Assembly (NCBI GenBank): GCA_028278325.1
Contig: JANQEO010000063.1
Span: forward strand, 62,001 to 126,000
Length of the DNA: 64,000 nucleotides
From: Candidatus Binatia bacterium
Lineage (GTDB): Bacteria > Desulfobacterota > Binatia > UBA1149 > JAJCZL01
Reading direction: 5' to 3'
A program made the position numbers and the translations under genes. The notes below the pieces were generated by a model, which was not told the origin of the DNA, searched no databases, and worked only from the letters and a program-made list of their open reading frames with translations. Below, piece by piece: positions 19,317 to 27,340 of this stretch. Position 1 is the stretch's first letter. The number at the start of each line of letters is the position of its first letter.

Positions 19317-20492
19317 ATGAGGGTTCGCGGTAGCATTGCTTCCACCACGCTTGTTTCGCTGGTCGGGGTCACCCTGGCGGCCATGATCTCGAGCGGCTGC
19401 TCTGCCGCGCGACAGGAGGAAAGGCCGGATATCGGCATCTGGCCGGCGCCGGCGTCGCTGGAAGATATCGAGGCCCTCGAGCGCAGGGCCGTGGACTCCG
19501 GGGAGGGAGACCTCGAGCTGGAGTTGGCCAAGATCTACGGGAGCATCGGGGACTGGGATCGGGTGGTCGAGCATGCCTCGCGTGCGATCAACCTCGGTTA
19601 TGCGGGGGTCGAATCTTACGTCGTTCTCAGCTCCGCATATGCCAACCTAGGACTATGGCCGAACGCGATGGCCGCTGCGGCCGAAGCCGCCACCATAGAC
19701 CGCAGCCATGCCGGTGCCCGCTTCAGCCTTGGCTGGGCTTATTTGAACCAGCTGCAGTGGGCGCGTGCGGCTCAAGCTTTCCAGGCCTGTGTTGCTTCCG
19801 ACCCCGACTATCCTGAAGCACAGCGCAATCTGGGTATCGCGCTGACGGCGATCAACAATTACCCGGGCGCAGTTTCCGCCTTCGAGAAGGCTCTGGAACA
19901 GAACCCCGGCGATGACACGATCCCGGACATGATCGCGGAACTGCGGCTGAGTTTGGACGAAGCGTTGCAGCCTTTCCGGGATGCGGCGGTCGCCAACGCG
20001 GGCGACTGGCGGGCCCACGCCGCTCTCGGAAACCAGGCCAACATCTTCGGCTTCCAGGACGAGGCTCTGGAAGCCTACCAGGCCGCGGCGTCACTAGGGA
20101 TGTCGCCGTCGGACCCCGAGCGTAGCGCTCAACTGATCTACAACATCGCCGTTGTCTACAAGGCCAAGGGCCAGATCGATGACGCTCTCGTGATGTTCGA
20201 GCGCGCCCTGCTTCTGAGCCCCAACCAGCCTCAGACCCACTACAACGTCGGCTTGATCCATCAGAGCCGCGGAAACGATCTGAAGGCAGTCGAATCCTTC
20301 GAGATGGCCGTCGAGTACGAGAAGGGCTCCGTCGTTCCGACCATCGCGCTGGCCGATGCCTACCTCAGGATCGGCCACTTCGAGGGTGCCAGATACCAGC
20401 ACGATCGCCTTGCCGAAGCCGATCCGGAGCAGGCGGCCGCCCTGATGGGCCGCGTACTGGCGGCCGAATCGCACGCGCACGTTTCCAGGTAG
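19317..20492 (+). CDS. TPR lipoprotein
   Basis: A protein of 391 residues with a strong ribosome site (GGAGG) before the ATG. A signal peptide ends in the lipobox MISSGC at about residue 28. At least six TPR repeats follow, with clear consensus pairs such as NLGIALTAINNYPGAVSAFE and HYNVGLIHQSRGNDLKAVES. It is probably anchored in the outer membrane facing the periplasm. It lies downstream of the TPR-cyclase gene by 86 bp and may share its promoter. A TATATT hexamer at 19268-19273 is a possible -10 element. Confidence 0.8.
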   Translation: MRVRGSIASTTLVSLVGVTLAAMISSGCSAARQEERPDIGIWPAPASLEDIEALERRAVDSGEGDLELELAKIYGSIGDWDRVVEHASRAINLGYAGVESYVVLSSAYANLGLWPNAMAAAAEAATIDRSHAGARFSLGWAYLNQLQWARAAQAFQACVASDPDYPEAQRNLGIALTAINNYPGAVSAFEKALEQNPGDDTIPDMIAELRLSLDEALQPFRDAAVANAGDWRAHAALGNQANIFGFQDEALEAYQAAASLGMSPSDPERSAQLIYNIAVVYKAKGQIDDALVMFERALLLSPNQPQTHYNVGLIHQSRGNDLKAVESFEMAVEYEKGSVVPTIALADAYLRIGHFEGARYQHDRLAEADPEQAAALMGRVLAAESHAHVSR

Positions 20493-20568
20493 TGATCTGA
20501 TACCGCCGCCGAGCTGTTCCGAACGAGTTCTCTTGCCAAGCTGACGCGTCCGGCGTAAACGCGCCCGC

Positions 20569-21186
20569 ATGCGCCTCTACGACTACCTCGACTCCGGTAA
20601 CGGCTATAAAGTCCGACTGCTCCTTGCTCACCTCGCGATACCCTACGAACTGGTGGAGGTCGACATCCTTGCCGGGGAATCACGAACGGAGCAGTTCCTG
20701 GCGATGAACCCCAACGGCAGGATACCGGTGATCGAAACCGACGACTGCCGGACTTTGGCGGAATCCAACGCCATCCTCTTCTATCTCGCCGAAGGTACGA
20801 ACTACTTGCCCGAGCCGCGCATCGATCGCGCGCGGGTACTACAGTGGATGTTCTTCGAGCAGTACAGCCACGAGCCTTACATCGCCACGTCGCGCTTTTG
20901 GCTGAGACACGTCGAAGCGACGACCGAACGGGAACGTCTTCTCGAGTCGAAAAAAGAGGGTGGCTACGCCGCTCTCGGTGTCATGGAATCACACCTGGCC
21001 GACGCTGACTTCCTCGTGGCCGGACGCTATACGATCGCCGACATCGCGCTGTACGCATACACGCATGTAGCCGATCAGGGAGGCTTCGACCTGGATGGAT
21101 ACCCGGCCGTTCGGCGTTGGCTGGGGAGGGTTGCTGCGCAGCCGGGCTTTATACCGATGTTGCCCGGCCGCGGCAGCGAGAGTTAG
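20569..21186 (+). CDS. Glutathione S-transferase family protein
   Basis: A protein of 205 residues. The N-terminal thioredoxin fold has SGNGYKVRLLL (residues 9-19) with the candidate catalytic Ser/Asn, NPNGRIPVIE with the cis-Pro, and AESNAILFYLAEG, the glutathione gamma-glutamyl binding ES pair. The C-terminal helical domain ends with the N-capping segment FLVAGRYTIADIALYAYTH. Function may be detoxification or peroxide reduction. It converges on the DUF2914 gene with one base between stop codons. Confidence 0.85.
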   Translation: MRLYDYLDSGNGYKVRLLLAHLAIPYELVEVDILAGESRTEQFLAMNPNGRIPVIETDDCRTLAESNAILFYLAEGTNYLPEPRIDRARVLQWMFFEQYSHEPYIATSRFWLRHVEATTERERLLESKKEGGYAALGVMESHLADADFLVAGRYTIADIALYAYTHVADQGGFDLDGYPAVRRWLGRVAAQPGFIPMLPGRGSES

Positions 21187-21187
21187 A

Positions 21188-21829
21188 TCAGCTTGCCGGA
21201 ACCTCTGACTCGGATTCTTCCTCGGCGGGTTCGGGAGCGGGAGCAGCCTTCGTGTATGTGAGGCTCGTCGTCTGCAGCACGGCGCCCGATTCATCGACGG
21301 CCGACACCTGCCACTCACCGGTCCAGCCGGGCTCGAGATTCTTGGTCGAGTAGACCCGCCAGCGCGGCCCGCCGATCTCGATCGGGACCTCAGCCATGAC
21401 GCGGCCCTGATATTCCCAACGGTGGATCAGCGTAGTCCCCTCGAGCCCCGCCGCTTCGGTGAAGTAGTAGACCATGCGAGAGTCGTTGCCGAGGGTCTCG
21501 ATCATGTCTCGAGGCTCGCGCTCTATGATGCCGGTCGTGAAGGTCGCTCTTGCGATCGACCCGCTAACCGTTGCCGGCTGCGTCGTGTCCTCGGCTGCGG
21601 CCGGCTCGGGCTGTGACGACTCGTCGGCCTCGGCAGCTTCCTGCTGTGTTGCGGCCTCAGTGGCGGTGTCCTCGGCCGCCGCGGCTTCCTGCATCGCCTC
21701 GATCGCCGGGCTCTGCTGTGAAGCGCCGTCTACTTCCGTATCGGCGTCAGTGCCCGCGATTGCGACCAGCGGCAGACTCAAGGCAGCGACTAGCGCCACC
21801 ATCATATGGGTTCGGGATTGCTTCCTCAT
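21188..21829 (-). CDS. DUF2914 exported protein
   Basis: A protein of 213 residues from the ATG at 21829, which has a perfect AGGAGGT ribosome site. A Sec signal peptide (about residues 1-25, ending IAGTDA) is followed by an Ala/Glu/Thr-rich low-complexity linker of about 65 residues and then the DUF2914 domain (about 85-195, with HRWEYQGRVMAEVPIEI and GPRWRVYSTK). The C-terminus is acidic and Pro-rich. DUF2914 domains have no known activity. A hairpin lies directly upstream of the ribosome site. Confidence 0.75.
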   Translation of the reverse strand: MRKQSRTHMMVALVAALSLPLVAIAGTDADTEVDGASQQSPAIEAMQEAAAAEDTATEAATQQEAAEADESSQPEPAAAEDTTQPATVSGSIARATFTTGIIEREPRDMIETLGNDSRMVYYFTEAAGLEGTTLIHRWEYQGRVMAEVPIEIGGPRWRVYSTKNLEPGWTGEWQVSAVDESGAVLQTTSLTYTKAAPAPEPAEEESESEVPAS

Positions 21830-21841
21830 GCCACACCTCCT

Positions 21842-21860
21842 CGTCCCCACTACGGGGACG
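21842..21860 (-). promoter_or_regulatory. Leader hairpin next to ribosome site
   Basis: CGTCCCC-ACTAC-GGGGACG is a perfect seven-bp stem with a five-base loop. On the minus strand it ends about five bases before the AGGAGGT of the DUF2914 gene. It may be a translational control or mRNA stability element. Confidence 0.4.
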
Positions 21861-21966
21861 TCTGACCATTCGAGAGTAACTATCGAAGCCGTTGATTACA
21901 ACGTTTACATGCCGAGACGGTGCGGGTCTGTGGCAACTGCCGCGGACCGAGTGTAGCTAGTGAACG

Positions 21967-22401
21967 ATGGAGCGGAGCCTGCAAACGAGCCTCGTTTTGC
22001 ACGGCGCGGTGGTAGTGCTGATCGGGTTGCTGGTCGGAATCCCTTACGGAAACGCGATCACCGGCGGCGCCGATGCGGAGATCATACGAGCTTGGCGAGC
22101 CGCGCATGACGGTTTGATAATGGGAGGCCTCCTGCTCATCGCCGCGGGGCCGGCCTCCGCGTTAGTCGATCTCGGCGCCCTGGGACAGGTCGTCCTTGCC
22201 AGGGCTCTGATAGTGTCCGCGTACGCCTTTGCCGTTGCGCTGACGAGCGCGGCCGTGTTCGGGTTTCGCGGACTCGAGCCGGTTGCGCCGGCTATGAACG
22301 TAGTCGTGTTCGTAGCCAACTCCATCGGTGCAGTGGGCTCCTTGGTCGGCGTCGGCCTCTTCGTGACGGGCGCAGCCAGGGCCGGACGCCGCAAAGACTG
22401 A
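21967..22401 (+). CDS. Four-helix membrane protein, styrene oxide isomerase / HabA-like
   Basis: A protein of 144 residues with four transmembrane helices. The pattern HGAVVVLIGLLVGI in helix 1 and WRAAHDGLIMGGLLLIAAG in helix 2 resembles styrene oxide isomerase (helix 2 WARAHSGPALNGMMVIA) and hydroxylaminobenzene mutase. Styrene oxide isomerase uses a haem-bound His for an epoxide Meinwald rearrangement; here His residues lie in the same two positions. The similarity is by eye, so the call is tentative. It could instead be an uncharacterised relative. Confidence 0.5.
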   Translation: MERSLQTSLVLHGAVVVLIGLLVGIPYGNAITGGADAEIIRAWRAAHDGLIMGGLLLIAAGPASALVDLGALGQVVLARALIVSAYAFAVALTSAAVFGFRGLEPVAPAMNVVVFVANSIGAVGSLVGVGLFVTGAARAGRRKD

Positions 22402-22420
22402 ACTCGAGGATCAGGTAGGA

Positions 22421-23065
22421 ATGACGGCGACGATCAGACGCGCCCAAAGTGGCGACATACCCTTTCTGGCTTGGGTCATGCTGGCCGCGGCCCGTTCCCA
22501 CCTCGAGAGGGGTGTGTGGGACGTCATGATCGGCGGTGACGAGTCCGATACGTTACGCTTTCTCGAAGCTCTGCTGGCTTCCGACACCAGGTCCTACTGT
22601 CACCACTCCTACTTCAACATCGCCGAGGTGGATGGTACTCCCGCCGCCGGCATGTGCGGCTATGACCCGGCGGAGGCAGGATCGAGTATGCTGGCCAGGG
22701 CGGTGACCGAAACCTTGGCGGAGGCGGGCTATGGCCGCGAAGATGCCCTGGGCGTGTTACGGCGCTCGGTGCCGTTCACACGCTGCGAATCGATAGAGCC
22801 GCCCGACACTTGGATAGTCGAATGCGTCGCGACCAAGCCCGACTTCCGTGGGCGTGGGGTGGTCCGCCAGCTCCTCGAGCACCTGCTTGAGCAAGGCCGC
22901 GGGGCAGGCTTCGGCTCCGCACAGATTTCGGTGCTCATCGGTAACGTCGCGGCCCAGAGGGCTTACGAGAGTGTCGGGTTTCAGCCGGCGGACGAGAAGC
23001 GCGATGCCGAATTCGAGGCGTTGATCGGTGGACCGGGAATTCGCCGTATGGTTCGGAGTCTCTAG
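22421..23065 (+). CDS. GNAT family N-acetyltransferase
   Basis: A protein of 214 residues with the acetyl-CoA binding motif VATKPDFRGRGVVRQLLEHL (about residues 130-149) and the C-terminal VAAQRAYESVGF motif B. The substrate is unknown. It starts 19 bp after the preceding membrane protein, so the two are probably co-transcribed. The first 40 residues read like a standard GNAT fold start (TIRRAQSGDIPFLAWVML). Confidence 0.85.
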   Translation: MTATIRRAQSGDIPFLAWVMLAAARSHLERGVWDVMIGGDESDTLRFLEALLASDTRSYCHHSYFNIAEVDGTPAAGMCGYDPAEAGSSMLARAVTETLAEAGYGREDALGVLRRSVPFTRCESIEPPDTWIVECVATKPDFRGRGVVRQLLEHLLEQGRGAGFGSAQISVLIGNVAAQRAYESVGFQPADEKRDAEFEALIGGPGIRRMVRSL

Positions 23066-23131
23066 TCTTGCTGGACACAGCCGGCAAGCCCGCTAAGGAG
23101 TAAGGCGTTCCGTCACCAAGGGAGGTTATCC

Positions 23132-23458
23132 ATGGCCGCTTACCTGTTGATAGAGTCGCGTGATCCCTTCGATAGCGCCGACGTTGCGAACAATTACCGG
23201 CTCGCCGCGGATCTGGCGCGCCAGGGCAACGAGGTCACGCTGTTCCTCGTGCAAAACGGCGTGCTGCCGGCCAGGCCCGGTGTTGCGGCGAAAGGTCTGT
23301 CCGGCGTCGTCGATGCGGGGGTCTCCGTGCTGGCTGACGATTTCTCCCTGCGCGAACGCGGGATCGATGAAGTTAAGCTTTGCGACGGCGTGTCCGCCGC
23401 TCCCCTCGACGTCGTCGTCGACCAGCTGGCCGACGGCGCCAAGGCCATGTGGCACTAA
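23132..23458 (+). CDS. DsrE-family protein (first of three)
   Basis: A protein of 108 residues with a GGGAGGT ribosome site. It has a Rossmann-like alternating beta/alpha fold: MAAYLLIESRDPFDSADV, an NEVTLFLVQNGV strand and LADDFSLRERGIDEVKLCDGV with a single Cys near residue 83. The DsrE/TusD family relays persulfide sulfur through a conserved cysteine. Its C-terminal ending (AKAMWH) resembles that of the third gene (DQVWHW), so these two look like paralogues. It heads a three-gene DsrE cluster. Confidence 0.75.
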   Translation: MAAYLLIESRDPFDSADVANNYRLAADLARQGNEVTLFLVQNGVLPARPGVAAKGLSGVVDAGVSVLADDFSLRERGIDEVKLCDGVSAAPLDVVVDQLADGAKAMWH

Positions 23459-23471
23459 GGAGAGATCGTAG

Positions 23472-23885
23472 ATGTCCGACAAGAAGACTCTGACCTTCGC
23501 CATCATGGATTCTCCATACGAGAACGCCCGCACGACCACCGCGCTCCGGCTCCTGAACATCGCCGCCCGGCGCGGTTACAACATCAACGTGTTCGCCTAC
23601 GAGGGCGCGGTCTACGTGCCGTTCGCTCTCCAGCAGGCGCACCCCAACGCGGTTCACGGCCGCGACGTCGACGAGGAGAATCACCCCCTCCCTCATAAAT
23701 GGGTAAAAGCGCTGTTGGCCGAGACCGAGAAGAACGGCGGCAAGCTCGATTGGGTGAACTGTGGCTTGTGCGTCGACGAACGCGGCGCGCACGAGTCAAT
23801 CGAAGGAGTAAGGCGAGGGACGCCCGGAGATTTCTGGCAGTTTGCCGAGAGTTCCGACAACACCTTGGTGATCCCGACCAAGTAG
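23472..23885 (+). CDS. DsrE-family protein with NCGLC motif (second of three)
   Basis: A protein of 137 residues. SPYENARTTTALRLLNIAARR is the DsrE helix 1 segment and DWVNCGLCVDERG (near residues 92-104) gives two cysteines in a C-x2-C arrangement where the persulfide-carrying Cys of DsrE proteins lies. It starts 13 bp after the first DsrE-like gene. The CxxC pair suggests it may be the main sulfur carrier of the cluster. Confidence 0.8.
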   Translation: MSDKKTLTFAIMDSPYENARTTTALRLLNIAARRGYNINVFAYEGAVYVPFALQQAHPNAVHGRDVDEENHPLPHKWVKALLAETEKNGGKLDWVNCGLCVDERGAHESIEGVRRGTPGDFWQFAESSDNTLVIPTK

Positions 23886-23924
23886 CCCGCGAAGGCAGGA
23901 TCCGGATACGCAAGGAGTCAGCGG

Positions 23925-24305
23925 ATGAAAGCACTCAACATCATCGAGACGGCCTATCGGGCGACGCTCGAGGAGCAGGATGACCCGGTGGTCTGGATTA
24001 CGCATGCAATGAAAGGGGCCGGTGCGGATCTATCCGTGTTGCTACGCGGCAATGCGGTCAACTATTGCGTAACGGGACAGGACGCCTCGGGGCTCGAGTT
24101 CGGGGATGAGAAGCAGACGGCGCCGCCGAATCTGGCAGGCGATGTTTCAGGGCTCGTCGGTAAGGGTGTGGACGTTTACGTCGTCGACGAAGACCTCGCG
24201 GAACGGGGGATCGAAGCCGGAGAGCTGATCGACGGGCTGAAGCACCTCGGCCGTAGCGACGTTGCCAAGCTGTTGGGGAACTTCGACCAGGTTTGGCACT
24301 GGTAG
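23925..24305 (+). CDS. DsrE-family protein (third of three)
   Basis: A protein of 126 residues. LNIIETAYRATLEEQDDPVV is the first beta-alpha unit, with a single Cys in VNYCVTG (about residue 46). The last third (VDVYVVDEDLAERGI...VWHW) parallels the first gene of the cluster. It follows the second gene by 39 bp. No dsrAB, tusA or hdr genes are nearby, so the sulfur donor and acceptor are unknown. Confidence 0.75.
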   Translation: MKALNIIETAYRATLEEQDDPVVWITHAMKGAGADLSVLLRGNAVNYCVTGQDASGLEFGDEKQTAPPNLAGDVSGLVGKGVDVYVVDEDLAERGIEAGELIDGLKHLGRSDVAKLLGNFDQVWHW

Positions 24306-24339
24306 TCGGCGCCCGGATCGGTTGCATCGAGCCGCGCCT

Positions 24340-25161
24340 ATGACAGCTTGGTCAGCGATGAGAGCACTGTTCGGGTTCCTGGCCGCCTTGGTTGTTTTCG
24401 CGTCGACAGGCTGTGTTCCCCAGTCACAGCTGGATGCAGCACTGGCCGAGCGCAATTCTGTTGCTGACGAGAACGCTGCACTCGAAGCCAAGCGCGACGA
24501 GCTGACTCTCGAGATAACCCGGCTCGAAGCGCGATTGCATCGGGCCGAGCTATCCAACGAAGACCTCAGCACCATGCTCGCCGAGACCGAGAAGCAGGTC
24601 TCCGAGCTACGCGGCACCTACAACTCTCTGGTCAGCAACCTCGAAGAGGAGCTCGCCTCGGGGCAGGTCGAGATCGAGCAGCTTCGCAACGGCATCCGGC
24701 TCAATCTGTCGGACGAGATTCTCTTCAAATCGGGATCGGCCACTCTGGACGCCGGCGGGCGTGAGGTGCTCGGCAAGGTCGCCGACGAGATAGTCCGCCT
24801 TCCTCATGTCGTCGTCGTCTCGGGGCATACCGACAACGTTCCTATCGCCGGCGGTCTGGCCAAGCGTTATCCGACCAACTGGGAACTGGCCGGAGCGCGT
24901 GCTGCCGTCGTCGTGCGGCTTCTGGAGGACCGTGGTTTGCCGGGCAGTCGTCTCCAGGCCGTCTCCAGGGGCGAGCACGATCCTGTGGCTGACAATGAGT
25001 CGGTCGAAGGAAGGGCCAAGAACCGGCGAACGGAGATCCGCTTGCGACCGGTCGAAGAAGATGAAGGTGGCGAAGAGATCGAGACGGGAGAGGAGGGGTC
25101 GGAATCCGGCCCCGATGCGGGATCCGCACCGGAGCCGGATAGCGAGTACCAGTCTGAGTGA
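24340..25161 (+). CDS. OmpA-family peptidoglycan-binding lipoprotein
   Basis: A protein of 273 residues. The signal peptide ends in the lipobox FASTGC; ATG 24340 and ATG 24358 are both possible starts. A coiled-coil region (about 35-120) rich in Glu/Leu follows, then an OmpA C-terminal domain with SGHTDNVPI, TNWELAGARAAVVVRLL and the final NRRTEIRL. The SGHTD and NRRTEI segments bind meso-diaminopimelate of peptidoglycan. The acidic tail after the domain is unusually long. It probably tethers the outer membrane to the wall. It follows the DsrE genes by 34 bp. Confidence 0.9.
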   Translation: MTAWSAMRALFGFLAALVVFASTGCVPQSQLDAALAERNSVADENAALEAKRDELTLEITRLEARLHRAELSNEDLSTMLAETEKQVSELRGTYNSLVSNLEEELASGQVEIEQLRNGIRLNLSDEILFKSGSATLDAGGREVLGKVADEIVRLPHVVVVSGHTDNVPIAGGLAKRYPTNWELAGARAAVVVRLLEDRGLPGSRLQAVSRGEHDPVADNESVEGRAKNRRTEIRLRPVEEDEGGEEIETGEEGSESGPDAGSAPEPDSEYQSE

Positions 25162-25614
25162 TCAGGTTCCGGCTGAGCCGCCGCCCACGGGGTTGATCTC
25201 GTCCACGATGGTGCTGTTCAGCTCATCGTAGCCTTCCTCTGTAAACACGACGGTGTAGTCGCCGTAACCGGCAGCAGCACCGGCCCGTGTGAGGGTCAGC
25301 GTCCAGGAGTCCTCGATGTCGGTGGTGACGCCGGCCGCGACCGAACCCACCGAGAAGTACTTCGGCGTGGGCTGAGTGATGTCCAAGTTACTCAGGTCCG
25401 TGGCATAAGTTGCCTCACGAGCGTGGTAGCGCTCCTGTGCCGAACGGACGGAAGCGAGATAGGCGAACGCTTCGCCGGCCTTGGACCTCTCTACCGCGTC
25501 GCGGAAGCGAGGCACGCCGAACGAGGCAAGCACGCCGATGATCACGATGACGATCGCGAGCTCCACGAGGGTGAAACCGCTCTGTCCTTTCTTGTCTGCG
25601 AATTTGCTCAACAT
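25162..25614 (-). CDS. pilA: Type IV major pilin (PilA-like)
   Basis: A protein of 150 residues from the ATG at 25614. A short leader ends at Gly and is followed by FTLVELAIVIVIIGVLA, the prepilin peptidase site and hydrophobic N-terminal helix with Glu5. The C-terminal domain has no obvious disulfide-loop cysteines, which fits the short-pilin type of Geobacter and Myxococcus. It is transcribed from a sigma-54-type promoter at 25672-25688. Other pil genes are not in the window. Confidence 0.85.
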   Translation of the reverse strand: MLSKFADKKGQSGFTLVELAIVIVIIGVLASFGVPRFRDAVERSKAGEAFAYLASVRSAQERYHAREATYATDLSNLDITQPTPKYFSVGSVAAGVTTDIEDSWTLTLTRAGAAAGYGDYTVVFTEEGYDELNSTIVDEINPVGGGSAGT

Positions 25615-25671
25615 TGCTTGGTCTCCGTATTGATATCTGGCGCAGTGCCTTTGGGTTTTCGCTCCATATAG

Positions 25672-25688
25672 AGCAACCCACGTGCCAA
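25672..25688 (-). promoter_or_regulatory. Sigma-54 (RpoN) promoter of the pilin gene
   Basis: On the minus strand the sequence reads TTGGCACGTGGGTTGCT: a TGGCAC -24 element, five bases, then TTGC at -12, a perfect match to the RpoN consensus. The inferred start of transcription is near 25661, giving a leader of about 47 bases to the ATG at 25614. Expression would need an enhancer-binding protein such as PilR. Confidence 0.85.
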
Positions 25689-25747
25689 CGGAGGGTCGAC
25701 GTAGGCGAAACGGTGGGTGCGCGGGACACTCCACGGAAACACTTGCG

Positions 25748-25773
25748 GCCCAAGGCCCGCCACCGGCCTGGGC
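25748..25773. promoter_or_regulatory. Near-perfect hairpin between trkH and pilA
   Basis: GCCCAAGGCC and GGCCTGGGC form a stem with one bulged A and a seven-base loop. It lies about 95 bp after the trkH stop and about 60-85 bp upstream of the sigma-54 promoter, so it is either a terminator for the trk transcript or an activator site. No U-tract follows. Confidence 0.3.
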
Positions 25774-25866
25774 GGTTCGCTAACAAGCGTTTGCGCAGGC
25801 GAACGTCATCCCCGTCTCGGCGCCTACGTACAGTAATGGACGGCCGTGAGGTTTGTGACGCTACGT

Positions 25867-27324
25867 CTAGCGTCGCCAGAAGGGGATCGTGAAGATCACG
25901 AGCACCGTGTAGATCTCTAGCCTGCCGACTACCATGCAGGCGGCCAGGATCCATTTGCAGGCATCCGGCAGGAAGGCGTAGTTCTCGGCCGGTCCGACCA
26001 GACCGAGGCCGGGGCCGATCGAGTTCATCGCGCTGATCACAGCTGTCACGCCGGTGACCAGGTCCACACCTGTCGCGAGCACGAAGGCCGTCGCCGCCAC
26101 CGTAGTCGTGATGTAGAGGATGAAAAAGCCGAGCACCGACTGGATGGTCGAGGCTTGTACGGCGCGACGGTTGATAGTGACCGGCCTGACCAGGTTGGGA
26201 AAGATGAGCTTGCGCAACTCTACGTGCCCGTCCTTGATGACCACGAGAAGGCGGATCACCTTTACGCCGCCGGCGGTAGAGCCGGCGCACCCTCCCAGAA
26301 ACATGAGAAGCACCAGCAAGTATCGCGAGAATTCGGGCCAAACGTCGAAGTCGGCCGTGCCGTAGCCGGTGGTAGTGATTATTGCCGCTGCCTGGAAGAT
26401 CGCGTAGCGCGCCGACTCCCACACCGTGTCGTAGACGCCGCGGTACTGCAGATTGATGGTGATGGCTGCAGCGAAGAGGAGGTAAACGGCCAAATACAAA
26501 CGAACCTCTTCCGAACGCATCAAGGGGCCCGCTTGGCGGCGCACGAGCAACCTGTAGTGGAGCGCGAAGCTGATGCCCGAGACCAGCATGAAGAAGGTTA
26601 CGACCGACTCGATGTAGAGGCTGTCGAAGGCGGCTATGCTCGCGTTCTTGGTGGAGAAGCCTCCGGTGGCCAGGGTCCCGAATGCATGAGTGATCGAGTC
26701 GAACACGTTCATGCCGCCGAAATAGAGAAGGATGGCCAGCAGGGCAGTCAGCCCGACGTATACCTGCCAGAGACGCCGCGCGGTGGAGACGATCCTCGGT
26801 GACAGCTTGTCGGTGCCGATCCCCGTCGATTCGGCCGAAAACAGCTGCATGCCGCCGACGGCGAGCTCGGGCAGGATCGCGACGGTCAGCACGATGATGC
26901 CCATCCCGCCAAGCCAGTGCGCAAAGCTGCGCTGGAAGAGGTGGGCGTGGGATAGCGACTCTATGTCGGGCAAGATCGTGGCGCCGGTGGTCGAGTAGCC
27001 GGAAGCCGACTCGAAGATCGCATCGGCTAGTGACGGAATGGCGCCCGACAGCCAGAACGGCAGTGCGCCGAGTGCGATGAGGGCGAGCCACGACAGGACC
27101 ACTGCGATGAACCCTTCGCGGCGCCCCAAGCGGTCAGAAGGGGGCCCGATGCGTTGTCCCCAGGAGATCGGGACACTCACGAGCAAAGCGATGAGGGCGG
27201 TTACCAGATAGTAAAGGTAGTCGATCTCGCCGTAGATCCCCGCGACCACAGCCGGAACACACAGGGTGAGTGCGCCGAACTGGCAGATGCGGCTCAAGAC
27301 TCGGCTGAGTATGTGGATGTTCAA
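25867..27324 (-). CDS. trkH: Potassium uptake channel TrkH
   Basis: A protein of 485 residues with four channel repeats. The four filter-loop glycines are visible in [32 protein letters not shown] and NSIGPGLG. TrkH admits potassium across the inner membrane under control of the TrkA ring. It is 16 bp downstream of trkA. Confidence 0.95.
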   Translation of the reverse strand: MNIHILSRVLSRICQFGALTLCVPAVVAGIYGEIDYLYYLVTALIALLVSVPISWGQRIGPPSDRLGRREGFIAVVLSWLALIALGALPFWLSGAIPSLADAIFESASGYSTTGATILPDIESLSHAHLFQRSFAHWLGGMGIIVLTVAILPELAVGGMQLFSAESTGIGTDKLSPRIVSTARRLWQVYVGLTALLAILLYFGGMNVFDSITHAFGTLATGGFSTKNASIAAFDSLYIESVVTFFMLVSGISFALHYRLLVRRQAGPLMRSEEVRLYLAVYLLFAAAITINLQYRGVYDTVWESARYAIFQAAAIITTTGYGTADFDVWPEFSRYLLVLLMFLGGCAGSTAGGVKVIRLLVVIKDGHVELRKLIFPNLVRPVTINRRAVQASTIQSVLGFFILYITTTVAATAFVLATGVDLVTGVTAVISAMNSIGPGLGLVGPAENYAFLPDACKWILAACMVVGRLEIYTVLVIFTIPFWRR

Positions 27325-27340
27325 AGCGCAGCCTGAAGCA

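Noticed and set aside
25415-27091. 558-codon open frame on the minus strand across trkH and the pilin gene
   Set aside because: It is out of frame with trkH, whose channel-filter motifs are clear, and its translation is Arg-rich and shows no family.
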